Positions 53,681 through 61,648 are shown, counted from the stretch's first letter. The stretch is DNA of 64,000 nt from CATQHD01 sp965243165 (GCA_965243165.1 OZ251535.1:124001-188000), one strand, 5' to 3'. A program made the numbers and translations. Notes: a model not told the origin generated them from the sequence alone.

Positions 53681-54667
53681 GTGAAGCGTTTCACCAACCT
53701 GGCCTTGGCGGGCCTGTTGATCTCGGCGGCGGTCTCCGGCTTGGTGCTCCAAGGTCTGGGAACCGGGTGGGGCCGGGCGGCGGCCGTTTTGCACGGCGTG
53801 CTCGGCATGAGCTTCCTGCTGCTCGCCCCCTGGAAGTTACGGATCGCCCGGTCGGGTTTGCGCCGCCGCCGGCGGGGATCGGCTTGGTCGTTGGCCTTGG
53901 CGGCCGCCGCGGCGGTCACCATCGGATCGGGCCTGGTGCAGATGACGGGCAAGGCGGCGCGGATCGGGCCGCTCGGGATGATGCAGATCCACATCGGGGC
54001 GGCGGTTGCGGCGGTTGTCCTGGCGGTCTGGCACTACCGCCGCCATCCGGTCCGCCCCCGCTCCGCCGACCTGACCAGGCGCAGCCTGATCCGTTCGGCC
54101 TCCCTGGCGGCGGGGGCCGGAGTGCTGCTGGCCGGATGGGAGACGGCGGTGGGCGCCCTGGGGTGGCCGGGCGGGGAGCGCCGCTTTACGGGTTCGCACG
54201 AGCGGGGGAGCATGAACCCGGCGGCCATGCCGGTCACCCAGTGGTTCCTCGACGCGGTGCCCCGCCTCGACCGGACGGAGCTGACGGTGCAGGGCCGCCT
54301 CCTCGGGCCGGAGGACTTGGCCGCGTTGCCGCGGGAAACGGTCACGGCCACCCTTGACTGCACCTCCGGTTGGTACTCCACCCAGGAATGGAGCGGGGTG
54401 AGGCTCGACCGCCTGCTCGGCGGGCCGGGCGCCGCCTCCGTCGAGGTGCGGTCGGTCACCGGATACACCCGCCGCTTCCCGGCCCGGGACACCGACCGGC
54501 TGTGGCTGGTCTTCGAGATGGGCGGCGCCCCCCTCAGCCCCGGCCACGGCTTCCCCGCCCGGATCGCCGCCCCCGGCCGCCGCGGCTTCTGGTGGGTGAA
54601 GTGGGTCGACTCGATCGAGGATTCCCATGTCCCCGCCTGGCTGCAGCTCCCGTTCCCGCCTGCGTGA
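53681..54667 (+). CDS. Molybdopterin-dependent oxidoreductase with a fused N-terminal membrane domain
   Basis: 328 residues from GTG 53681. The N-terminal half has four membrane helices (7-25, 32-50, 70-90, 100-118) with His at AAVLHGVLGM, QIHIGAAV and WHYRRH, which could ligate haem. A Tat-like motif TRRSLIR (132-138) precedes a fifth helix (about 140-152). The C-terminal half is a sulfite-oxidase-type Moco domain with Cys227 in LDCTSGWYSTQEW as the likely Mo ligand and a KWVDSIE motif near the end. It resembles MsrP/YedY plus YedZ in one chain. A 31-codon frame (53589-53684) overlaps its start and may be a leader peptide. Confidence 0.8.
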   Translation: MKRFTNLALAGLLISAAVSGLVLQGLGTGWGRAAAVLHGVLGMSFLLLAPWKLRIARSGLRRRRRGSAWSLALAAAAAVTIGSGLVQMTGKAARIGPLGMMQIHIGAAVAAVVLAVWHYRRHPVRPRSADLTRRSLIRSASLAAGAGVLLAGWETAVGALGWPGGERRFTGSHERGSMNPAAMPVTQWFLDAVPRLDRTELTVQGRLLGPEDLAALPRETVTATLDCTSGWYSTQEWSGVRLDRLLGGPGAASVEVRSVTGYTRRFPARDTDRLWLVFEMGGAPLSPGHGFPARIAAPGRRGFWWVKWVDSIEDSHVPAWLQLPFPPA

Positions 54668-54686
54668 CCTCCGCCGGGGTTTATCA

Positions 54687-54705
54687 GGGCGGCCTTGGAC
54701 CGCCC
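54687..54705 (+). terminator. Hairpin after the molybdopterin oxidoreductase gene
   Basis: GGGCGG, a seven-base loop and CCGCCC, followed by CTCTATC, lie 20 bases after the stop codon. It is a short stem without a T-run, so termination is possible but not certain. Confidence 0.35.
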
Positions 54706-54728
54706 CTCTATCAGCCCTGATCATTCAT

Positions 54729-56390
54729 CCTGAATCCACCGTCTTTGGTTGGGGTGAGGGTGGTTTGGGGTTTGGTGGGTGATTTCGGGGTGGTTCGGGG
54801 GTGTTTCTGGGGTGGTTTCGGATGGTTGGGGGACGGTTCCTGCCGGTTGGGGCCGGTTTCGGGGGGTCATGGACGGCGGCGGGCGGGTAGGGGCGTGTGC
54901 AGTTCAGGTCGAGGCGTCCTGAATTCGAAAACCGGAAGAAAGCAGGTTGCTGGGGTTCAGGAGAGCATCGGCAGGCTGCGGATGCTGGCCATGGTCCGCT
55001 CATAGAGGCGGGCCCAGGGCCACCGGGCGGGCAGGCGGAGCAGAAGACGGCCGCCGTGGTTGACAACCCGCCCAGGAATGCCGAACAGCCGGTTCCTGAT
55101 GGTGCGGCCCACGGTGAGTTTCCCCGGCGGGATGCCGCTGTGATGCGCTATCCACCGCTGAAAGTTGTGAGCCAGCACAGCACAGGCCAGCCAGGCGGCG
55201 TTGGCTGGGAACTTCCCGGACGGGAGACGAGCCAGGCCGTTGTCTTTGAGATCCCGGACGGCGAGCTCCACCGAAGCATGACCGCGGTGGTATCTATCGG
55301 CCGCGGCGGCAGACCTGCCGCTGCTGGTTACGAAGGGATGGTAACGCCAGTTGGTCCACAGCTCTCCCTGTTCGGGCTGTTCGGCGGGGCCGGTGCGGCG
55401 GACGACCAGCCGCAGCGGAGGCCGCCCCCGGGAGTGGAGGACGGTTTCAGCGACTTGGGCTTGCCCGCCCTCGGGATAGCCGATAGACGTCCAGTCGTCT
55501 TCGGGAATCGCTTCGACCGCTGCCCTGACGTTCGCATGCAGGGGAACAGTGATCGACCAACCCACACCGAGGCGGTCCAACGTTTCGACCAGCCGATAGG
55601 ACCAGAACCCGGCGTCGGCCCGCACGGTGATGGGGCCGGAGGCTCCGGCTCTGCGGACCCGGCGGACGGCCTCGGCGGTGAAATCAACTTGACCCCGCTT
55701 GGACCCGCCTCCCCGCAGGCGGGCGGCGACTACTTCGCCGGTGCCGGCCCGGACCGCCAGCAGCGGGTGGTAGCCCCATTGTTTGGTGTGCCCGTAGGCG
55801 GCGCCTTGTTTGTTTTTGCCTGACACTTCCCGGATGGTCGAGTCCACATCTATGGTTACCGGCTTGTCTCCTGGACCGTTCCCTTGTTTCCACACCCGCC
55901 GCAGCGCCTCGCCCCAGGCTTTGTTCAACTGGCTGACATGACCCCAGGTAAACGCCCGCAGGAACGTACCCAACGTCGACGGGGCCATCACCAAAAACCC
56001 CAGCACCCGCCGGGTCCGGCCCGACCGCAGCCGATCGGCGTGGTCGATGTGCGAACCGCCCGTCAGGATCGACATCACCAACGTCAGGATCTTCCGCCCC
56101 GGGTTCGCTCCGCCCGGGCGGCGGCTCATCCGCAGCGTCGCGTCCACCAAGTCTTCCAGGCCCAGACGATCAGCCAGCGTCGAGGCTGTCAGCAGCCCCG
56201 CGTCGGCTACCAGCGACTCGTCGTCGAACACCGGTTGCAGCCGGTCGATGTTCTGCGGTACGCTTTTCACAGGAAGTGCCTCCTCGTCCAGGGCCGAAGC
56301 CGTTGTTTCTTACAGCTATTATCCCAGGTCAGGGAGGCACTTCCCAGCATTTCCACCCGCAACACCCCCACCCCCATCGGTGGATTCAGG
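54729..56390 (-). mobile_element. Intact IS1380-family insertion sequence, 1662 bp
   Basis: The ends are inverted repeats: CCTGAATCCACCG at 54729-54741 and, inverted, the same 13 bases at 56378-56390, with weaker similarity for about 15 more bases. The flanks carry a 5-base direct repeat TTCAT (54724-54728 and 56391-56395). The single transposase gene fills most of the element. The length agrees with the family (about 1.67 kb). Intact ends, duplication and gene point to a recent insertion. About 220 non-coding bases lie between the left end and the transposase stop, with T/G-rich direct repeats. Confidence 0.93.
54957..56270 (-). CDS. IS1380-family transposase
   Basis: 437 residues, full length. 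The DDE catalytic core shows VTIDVDSTIREVSGKNKQGA (first Asp), AAYGHTKQWGYHPLLAV, ITVRADAGFWSYRLVETLDR (second Asp) and YHRGHASVELAVRDLKDNGL (Glu), with PANAAWLACAVLAHNFQRW after it. These are the typical IS1380 blocks. No frameshift or stop is seen. The gene reads towards the left end of the element. It would move this element; whether it can act on the family C repeats is unlikely because their termini differ. Confidence 0.95.
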   Translation of the reverse strand: MKSVPQNIDRLQPVFDDESLVADAGLLTASTLADRLGLEDLVDATLRMSRRPGGANPGRKILTLVMSILTGGSHIDHADRLRSGRTRRVLGFLVMAPSTLGTFLRAFTWGHVSQLNKAWGEALRRVWKQGNGPGDKPVTIDVDSTIREVSGKNKQGAAYGHTKQWGYHPLLAVRAGTGEVVAARLRGGGSKRGQVDFTAEAVRRVRRAGASGPITVRADAGFWSYRLVETLDRLGVGWSITVPLHANVRAAVEAIPEDDWTSIGYPEGGQAQVAETVLHSRGRPPLRLVVRRTGPAEQPEQGELWTNWRYHPFVTSSGRSAAAADRYHRGHASVELAVRDLKDNGLARLPSGKFPANAAWLACAVLAHNFQRWIAHHSGIPPGKLTVGRTIRNRLFGIPGRVVNHGGRLLLRLPARWPWARLYERTMASIRSLPMLS

Positions 56391-56681
56391 TTCATATCCA
56401 CGCGGGGCAGGCCGCCGACTGCGGCGGTTCGCCGGCCTGTACATCCCAGACCCTGAACTGACGGCCTTCACCTGATGGATGACCTCGCGTTTATGACCAG
56501 GCAGTTCTCTCACTGTTGTTACCCCAGGTCAAAGGGATGCGGGCGCGCCTTCTATCTGCCTGCCCCTTCTCTCGTGAATAATCGGGGCTAGGCTGAGAGT
56601 ATGCCCGCCGCCCGCTGTTTCCAGCTTCGCATCCTGATTTCGTCGTCTGGGCCGCCGGTCTGATCCGGCGGGACCGCCGCC

Positions 56682-57704
56682 GTGTCTTTCGGCTACAACA
56701 GTTACCGGTCTCGCCGGCGCCGCCGGTCGCGGTGGTTGTGGGCGCTGGCTGTTGCCTTGGCCGCCGCCGCCGTCACCGCCCTGCTGGTCAACGGCCAGAG
56801 AACCGAAACCCGCCGCCTCGCCGCCTTCTTCGACGGCTCGCGGGCGCTGGTCTTGGAGGCCGACCAGGCGGCGGCGGGCTTCAGTCGTCTGATCAGCAAC
56901 GAGCTGCGCACCATCCGGCGGGATGAATTCGTGGGGCTGATGGACAGGCTGGCTTCGCAGACGGCCCTCTACGCGGCGGGGCTGGATGAAATCGAAGCTC
57001 CGGACTCGGCGGCGGCCCTCCGCGAGATGCTCGATCTGGCCTTGGATTCCTGGGAGGCCGGGTTGGCCGAGTTCCAGATCGCCGTCATCGAGGCGGCCGA
57101 CCAGCCGGCCAACTCCGCCCCGGTCGAACGGCTGGGCGGCGCCATCGTGCAGCTGCGGGTGGGCGATCTGATGTACGCCCGCTTCCTGGAACGGGCCGAG
57201 GTGATGATCGAAGGGCTCGACGTCACCATCAGTGAGTTCCCTGCTGTCTCCTTCATCAGCCGCCAGAGGGCGCTCATGAACGGGGAAGGCCTGGCCAGAG
57301 CGGTCCGCAGCAGCACCGAGATGGGGGTTCGGCGGGACGTCGCCCTCTTGCAGGTCGTGTTCGAGCCGCTGCCCGCCGGCGGGGCGGGGGAGGAGGGCGG
57401 GATCATCCTCCCCGCCGTCGACCAGCTGCGTTTCAGCGCGGTGATCGGAAACCGGGGCAACGCCGCCCAGAAGGGGCTGACGGTTTCCGCCAGCCTGCGC
57501 GCCGTCTCCGGCCGGGCCCTTTCCACCCAGGACAGCGCCCCTCTCGACCTGGCCCCGGGCGAGATAGGCACCGTCATCTTCGACGCGGAGGCGGTGGACC
57601 CCGGCGCCGAATACCTGCTCACCTTCAACCTGACGGTGGTGGAGGACGACTTGAACCAGGCTGACAACGTATGGGAGTCCGAGATAAGGATCAACCCCCC
57701 ATGA
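56682..57704 (+). CDS. Membrane-anchored protein with a C-terminal CARDB-like domain, function unknown
   Basis: 340 residues from a GTG. A basic N-terminus (YRSRRRRRSRW) precedes one membrane helix (about 18-37). A helical extracellular region follows (40-215), with SRALVLEADQAAAGFSRLIS and long amphipathic helices. The C-terminal 100 residues (RFSAVIGNRGNAAQKGLTVS...) look like an immunoglobulin-like CARDB fold. I do not recognise the whole family. It lies between two family C repeats in front of serS and has its own upstream region. Confidence 0.65.
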   Translation: MSFGYNSYRSRRRRRSRWLWALAVALAAAAVTALLVNGQRTETRRLAAFFDGSRALVLEADQAAAGFSRLISNELRTIRRDEFVGLMDRLASQTALYAAGLDEIEAPDSAAALREMLDLALDSWEAGLAEFQIAVIEAADQPANSAPVERLGGAIVQLRVGDLMYARFLERAEVMIEGLDVTISEFPAVSFISRQRALMNGEGLARAVRSSTEMGVRRDVALLQVVFEPLPAGGAGEEGGIILPAVDQLRFSAVIGNRGNAAQKGLTVSASLRAVSGRALSTQDSAPLDLAPGEIGTVIFDAEAVDPGAEYLLTFNLTVVEDDLNQADNVWESEIRINPP

Positions 57705-57724
57705 TCCGGCTTCCTGCGGCTCGT

Positions 57725-57972
57725 CAGCCCCGATGATTCACGAGAGCAGGGGCGGGCAGATGAAATGCGCGCCTGCATCCCTTCTGACCCGGGGTGATAA
57801 GCGCGCCTGCATCCCTTCTGACCCGGGGTGATAAGAGTGAGACAACTGCCTGATCAGAAACTCGAGGGTTGCCTGCCGGGTGAACGCCGCCGGTTCTGGG
57901 TCTGGGATGTACAGGCTGGTGAACAGGCGCGGACGGCGGCCCGCCCCGAGTGGATATGAATGATCGGGGCTA
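57725..57972 (+). repeat. Dispersed repeat family C, copy 3 (C3), with an internal 34-bp tandem duplication
   Basis: 248 bases. The termini are CAGCCCCGATGATTCACGAG and, inverted, TAGCCCCGATCATTCATATC, so the outer ten bases agree in inverted orientation. A 34-base unit starting GCGCGCCTGCATCC is perfectly repeated (57767-57800 and 57801-57834), which explains the extra length compared with 190-212 bases for the others. The right end stops 13 bases before the serS ATG, and TAGCAT at the junction (57971-57976) is a possible -10 element for serS. Confidence 0.85.
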
Positions 57973-57985
57973 GCATGGCCGGGCC

Positions 57986-59239
57986 ATGATCGATATTTCG
58001 ATTCTCAGGGACGACCCCGGCCGGCTGAAGGCCGCCCTGTCCCGACGCGGCCTGGCCCTCGACGTAGAGGCCATGGCGGAGGTCGACGCGGAACGGCGCC
58101 GGGTGCGGGCCGAGGCCGAGGAGATGCGCGCCGAGCAGAAGCGGCTGGGCCGGGAGATATCCAAGCTGCAGGCGGATTCCCGCCGGGCCGCCATCGGCAG
58201 GGCGTCGGAGCTGGCGGCGGGTTACCGGGAGAGGCTGGCTCAGGCCGACGGCCTCGACGGGCGGTTCAACGAGATGTGGGTGCAGGTGCCCAACCTGGCG
58301 CACTCCTCGGCGGCCGAGGGGTTCGCCGAGGAGGACGGCCTCGAGATCAGGCGCTGGGGCGAAGCCGCCGAGCGGGGGTACCCCCCCAAGGACCACCGCG
58401 AGCTGGGCGCCGCCCTGGGGATGATCGACACGGAGAGGGCGGCCAAGGTGTCCGGCGCCCGCTTCGGTTACCTGACCGGCCCGGCGGTGTTCCTCGAGTT
58501 CGGACTGGTGCGCATGGTGCTGGACTTCCTGGCCGGGAAGGGCTTCGTCCCGGTCGTCCCCCCGGTGTTGGTGCGCGAGCCCGCTCTGTTCGGAACCGGG
58601 TTCTTCCCGGACGAAGACCAGCAGGTGTACGAGCTGCCCAAGGACGGCCTCTACCTGACCGGCACCTCCGAGGTCGCCCTGGCCGCCTTCCACGGCGATG
58701 AAATCCTCGACGAGGCCGATCTGCCCCTCCGTTACGCCGGATTCTCCACCTGCTTCCGCCGGGAGGCCGGCGCCGCCGGCAAGGACACCGCCGGAATCTT
58801 CCGGGTCCACCAGTTCGACAAGGTGGAGATGTTCTCCTTCTGCCGCCCGGAGCGGTCCTGGGAAGAGCACGAGCTGCTGCTGTCTTATGAAGAGGAGATC
58901 GTCCGGCGGCTCGAGATTCCCTACCGGGTGGTCAACGTGGCGGCCGGGGATCTGGGGGCCTCCGCCGCCAAGAAATACGACATCGAGGCCTGGATACCGT
59001 CGCAGGGGCGTTACCGGGAGATCACTTCCTGCTCCAACACCACCGATTTCCAGAGCCGCCGGCTGCGCATCAGGTACCGGGCCGAGGACGGCAACCGGCT
59101 GGTGCACACCCTCAACGGGACGGCGGCCGCCGTAGGGCGCCTGCTCGCCGCCTTGCTGGAGAACCATCAGCAGGAGGACGGTTCCTTCGCCGTACCCGAG
59201 GCCCTGCGGCCCTATGCGGGGTTCGATCGGGTCGGATGA
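57986..59239 (+). CDS. serS: Seryl-tRNA synthetase
   Basis: 417 residues. It has an N-terminal two-helix coiled-coil arm that grips the tRNA-Ser variable arm (about 25-105) and a class II catalytic domain with motif 2 FRREAGAAGKDTAGIFRVHQ and motif 3 near LNGTAAAVGRLLAALLENHQ. GRYREITSCSNTTDFQSRRL is also typical. It charges tRNA-Ser, and all four tRNA-Ser genes lie within the next 2.3 kb. It overlaps the methyltransferase gene start by four bases. The start lies just outside a family C repeat. Confidence 0.96.
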   Translation: MIDISILRDDPGRLKAALSRRGLALDVEAMAEVDAERRRVRAEAEEMRAEQKRLGREISKLQADSRRAAIGRASELAAGYRERLAQADGLDGRFNEMWVQVPNLAHSSAAEGFAEEDGLEIRRWGEAAERGYPPKDHRELGAALGMIDTERAAKVSGARFGYLTGPAVFLEFGLVRMVLDFLAGKGFVPVVPPVLVREPALFGTGFFPDEDQQVYELPKDGLYLTGTSEVALAAFHGDEILDEADLPLRYAGFSTCFRREAGAAGKDTAGIFRVHQFDKVEMFSFCRPERSWEEHELLLSYEEEIVRRLEIPYRVVNVAAGDLGASAAKKYDIEAWIPSQGRYREITSCSNTTDFQSRRLRIRYRAEDGNRLVHTLNGTAAAVGRLLAALLENHQQEDGSFAVPEALRPYAGFDRVG

Positions 59240-59904
59240 ACCCCGGCGCCGGCCTCCCCGACCCCGACCCGGGCGCCGTTTTCGGCAAGATCGCCCGCCG
59301 TTACGACCGGCTCAACCGGGTGCTCTCCCTCGGCAGGGACCAGGCGTGGCGCCGGTCGGCGGCGGAGCGCCTCCCCCCCGGACGATTGCTCGACCTCGGC
59401 TCGGGAACCGGCGCCGCCCTCCCGCTGTTCGGCGCCCGCCCGACGGCGGCCCTCGATCCGTCGCCTCAGATGCTGGCGCTCAACCCCATGCCGGTGCGGG
59501 TGGTGGGGAAGGGCGAGGCCCTGCCCTTCGCCGACCGGACCTTCGAGGCGGTTTTCTCGGCTTACGTGTTCCGCAACCTCGACTCGGTGGGCGAGACCCT
59601 GGCCGAGATCGCTCGGGTGCTGCGCCCGGGCGGCGCGGCCGGCGTCGTCGACCTGGCCCGCCCCCGGCGGGCTCCGGCGGCCGCCCTCCACCGGCTCGGC
59701 ACGGCGGCGGTTACACCGGCGGCCGGTTTCATGGTCGGGGCGGCCGCCGAGTACCGCTGGCTGCACAAGTCCCTCGACAAGCTCCCGCCCCCCGAACAGC
59801 TCTACTCCGCAGCCTCCCTCCGAGAGGTCCCCCTGCGGGCGGAGGCGCTGTGGAGGATGGGGCCCCTCGGCTTCGTCTACGGGGTGATACTGGCCAAGGC
59901 GTGA
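59236..59904 (+). CDS. Class I SAM-dependent methyltransferase (UbiE/MenG-like)
   Basis: 222 residues. It shows VFGKIARRYDRLNRVLSLGR and LLDLGSGTGAALPLF (SAM-binding motif I), EALPFADRTFEAVFSAYVFR (motif II), and RVLRPGGAAGVVDLARP (motif III), in the order of demethylmenaquinone methyltransferase. Similarity to MenG suggests the last step of menaquinone synthesis, but other UbiE-type enzymes are possible. Its ATG overlaps the serS stop (ATGA). The loop between the SAM motifs is shorter than in E. coli UbiE. Confidence 0.78.
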   Translation: MNPGAGLPDPDPGAVFGKIARRYDRLNRVLSLGRDQAWRRSAAERLPPGRLLDLGSGTGAALPLFGARPTAALDPSPQMLALNPMPVRVVGKGEALPFADRTFEAVFSAYVFRNLDSVGETLAEIARVLRPGGAAGVVDLARPRRAPAAALHRLGTAAVTPAAGFMVGAAAEYRWLHKSLDKLPPPEQLYSAASLREVPLRAEALWRMGPLGFVYGVILAKA

Positions 59905-59923
59905 GCGGCGGCGGGCCGGCCGG

Positions 59924-60013
59924 CGGAGGGAGTGGGATTCGAACCCACGTGGCGCGGTACGCGCCAACACGCTCTCCAGGCGTGCGCACTAGGCCAGACT
60001 ATGCGATCCCTCC
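59924..60013 (-). tRNA. tRNA-Ser (GGA)
   Basis: 90 bases on the minus strand. Acceptor GGAGGGA/TCCCTCC with discriminator G. The anticodon loop is CTGGAGA in the stem CACGC/GCGTG. A long variable arm (GGCGCGTACCGCGCC region) marks tRNA-Ser, and the T-loop is GGTTCGAATCC. No CCA is encoded. Confidence 0.95.
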
Positions 60014-60054
60014 AAAGCGGCGATTCTATATGAGCTCGATCATATATCCGGTTG

Positions 60055-60060
60055 TATACT
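60055..60060 (+). promoter_or_regulatory. -10 element of the SRP RNA gene
   Basis: TATACT lies ten bases upstream of the predicted 5' end of the SRP RNA, within an AT-rich stretch. The -35 region is weak. Confidence 0.5.
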
Positions 60061-60069
60061 GCGGCCCGA

Positions 60070-60300
60070 GGCCGTGCTACGCGGGGCGTTAGGGGTGCCC
60101 TGTTGCCCGAAACCCTCTATATGCGGGGCGGAACGCCCGTCGAAGGGCGCCGGTGCTTCGCCGGTTGCGGCCGGAGCGCAGTGTTGACGGCCGGGTCCTA
60201 CGCGGCGGAACCCTTCGTGAATCGGGTCAGGTCCGGAAGGAAGCAGCCCTAAGCGGTGGGCGCCGGGCGCCGTAGGGGCGCCTGGTTCGAGCAAGCGGCC
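60070..60300 (+). ncRNA. ffs: Signal recognition particle RNA, long (Alu-domain) form
   Basis: About 231 bases. The 5' part has the Alu-domain pattern GTGCTACGCGGGGCGTTAGG, GGTGCCCTGTTGCCCG. The S domain has GTGTTGACG, GGGTCAGGTCCGGAAGGAAG and CAGCCCTAAG, the universal Ffh-binding hairpin with its GGAA loop. The ends GGCCGTGCT (60070) and AGCAAGCGGCC (60300) can pair, which sets the boundaries. Many well-known actinobacteria have only a roughly 100-base SRP RNA; this one has the large, Bacillus-like architecture. Confidence 0.92.
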
Positions 60301-60415
60301 GGACGGCGCCGCGAGGTATCCGTTCGACGGCGGGCGCACGGCTCTCCCCTCATTTGGGCCGTCGACCTCGAAGAGAGGACAGCGCAATCCGCCAACCCCG
60401 TATGTGTTCGAGGCT

Positions 60416-60901
60416 ATGACCTGGGATGCCTGGATGGAGGAGGCGCTGGCCGAGGCGGCGCGGGCGCCCGGCCACGGCGACGCGCCGGTGGGGGCGGTGC
60501 TGGTCGACCCCGCAGGCCGCATGGCGGCGTCCGACCACAACCGCCGCGAGCAGCGGAAAGACCCCACCGCCCACGCCGAGATGCTGGTGCTGTCGGCGGC
60601 CGCCCGCCGGCGGGGCGGCTGGCGCCTGGAAGGATGCACCTTGGTGGTGACCCTGGAGCCGTGCGCCATGTGCGCCGGGGCGGCGGTGCTGGCGCGCCTG
60701 GAGCGGATCGTCTACGGGGCCGCCGACCCCAAGGCGGGCGCCGCGTGGAGCCTCTACAACATCCCCCAGGACCGCCGGCTCAACCACCGCATCGAGCTGA
60801 CGGCCGGAGTGCGGGAGGCGGAATGCGCCGCGTTGCTGACCGCCTTCTTCGAAGAAGCGCGCCGCCGCCGGTACAATCGCCCCGCCGGAGGGGTCGCATA
60901 G
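60416..60901 (+). CDS. tadA: tRNA adenosine(34) deaminase
   Basis: 161 residues from ATG 60416 (MTWDAWMEEALAEA); a GTG at 60404 would add four residues. It has the zinc-deaminase motifs HAEMLVL (His, catalytic Glu) and PCAMCAGAAVL (two Cys). It changes A34 to inosine in tRNA-Arg(ACG), whose gene is 750 bases downstream. The last five codons and the stop lie within the adjacent tRNA-Ser(CGA) gene, an overlap of 15 bases. The protein end (RYNRPAGGVA) is therefore encoded by tRNA sequence. Confidence 0.93.
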   Translation: MTWDAWMEEALAEAARAPGHGDAPVGAVLVDPAGRMAASDHNRREQRKDPTAHAEMLVLSAAARRRGGWRLEGCTLVVTLEPCAMCAGAAVLARLERIVYGAADPKAGAAWSLYNIPQDRRLNHRIELTAGVREAECAALLTAFFEEARRRRYNRPAGGVA

Positions 60902-60974
60902 TCTGGCCTAGTGCGCGGCACTCGAAATGCCGTAGAGGTTTCGCCTCTCGTGGGTTCGAATCCCACCCCCTCCG
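60887..60974 (+). tRNA. tRNA-Ser (CGA)
   Basis: 88 bases. Acceptor GGAGGGG/CCCCTCC with discriminator G. The anticodon loop is CTCGAAA in the stem CGGCA/TGCCG. A variable arm GAGGTTTCGCCTC and T-loop GGTTCGAATCC follow. Its 5' end overlaps the 3' end of tadA by 15 bases on the same strand, so processing of this tRNA cuts a tadA transcript inside the coding region. Confidence 0.94.
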
Positions 60975-61085
60975 CCCTGCCCGCCGTACCGCGCCGGCAA
61001 GCCGCCGCCGTCCGAACGAGATCCGCGCCGTGCGGGGGCCCGGCTCGGGCGGGTCACCGGAGGGGGGGTAAGGTTGGCGGTCAAC

Positions 61086-61295
61086 TAGCCCTGATTGTTC
61101 ATGTCCACGCGGGGCGGGTCTCCGCCCGCGCGGGTCATCAGCCTGTACATCCCAAACCTCGAACCTGACGGCCTTCACCCATTGGGAGCCTCACGTACTG
61201 ATCAGACAGTTGTTCCACTGTTATCACCCCAGGTCAGAAGGGATGCGGGCGCTTATTTCATCTGCCCGCCCCACTCTCGTGAAGAATCAGGGCTA
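61086..61295 (-). repeat. Dispersed repeat family C, copy 4 (C4)
   Basis: 210 bases in inverted orientation to C1 and C3. The ends are TAGCCCTGATTGTTCATGTC and, inverted, TAGCCCTGATTCTTCACGAG, so the first 11 bases of both ends are identical. Inner blocks ATCAGCCTGTACATCCCA and CCCCAGGTCAGAAGGGATGC match C2. It sits between two tRNA-Ser genes and ends 16 bases before the second one. Confidence 0.88.
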
Positions 61296-61311
61296 TTCTC
61301 GAGCGGCGCCG

Positions 61312-61400
61312 GGAGGGATGGCCGAGCGGACGAAGGCGTCGGTCTTGAAAACCGAAGGATCCTGTGAAGGTTCTCGTGGGTTCGAATCCCACTCCCTCCG
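61312..61400 (+). tRNA. tRNA-Ser (TGA)
   Basis: 89 bases. Acceptor GGAGGGA/TCCCTCC with discriminator G. D-arm TGGCCGAGCGG, anticodon loop CTTGAAA in the stem TCGGT/ACCGA, a long variable arm and T-loop GGTTCGAATCC. No CCA is encoded. Confidence 0.95.
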
Positions 61401-61445
61401 CTCTGGCCCCGCACCCCCGGTTTCCGGCTAGGGTAGGGGCGGTCA

Positions 61446-61537
<92 letters not shown>

Positions 61538-61648
61538 GCGAAGATTCCGGCGCCCGCCCGGTCAGAAGGCCGAGAGCGGGGTTGGGGTCCCGCCCCCCGC
61601 CGCCGGGGTTCCTTTGTCTTTCGGAGCGGCTACCATATGCGTCTGCCC

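Larger units (their letters stand above)
54712..56590 (+). repeat. Dispersed repeat family C, copy 2 (C2), split by an IS element
   Basis: The left 17 bases (54712-54728, CAGCCCTGATCATTCAT) and the right part (56391-56590, starting TTCATATCCACGCGGGGCAG and ending ATCGGGGCTA) make one family C repeat of about 212 bases once the IS and one TTCAT are removed. The rejoined sequence agrees with copy C4 at 61086 and, inverted, with the end of C3. Its right terminus lies 92 bases upstream of the gene at 56682. Confidence 0.85.

Noticed and set aside
56300..56345. Similarity of an IS1380 internal segment (CCCAGGTCAGGGAGG) to family C repeats
   Set aside because: Only about 15 bases agree and the termini of IS and repeat differ, so common descent is not supported.
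57951..57976. Promoter of serS with TGGATA and TAGCAT
   Set aside because: The spacing is 14 bases, too short for a normal promoter. Only the -10 is plausible, so it was not listed as a feature.
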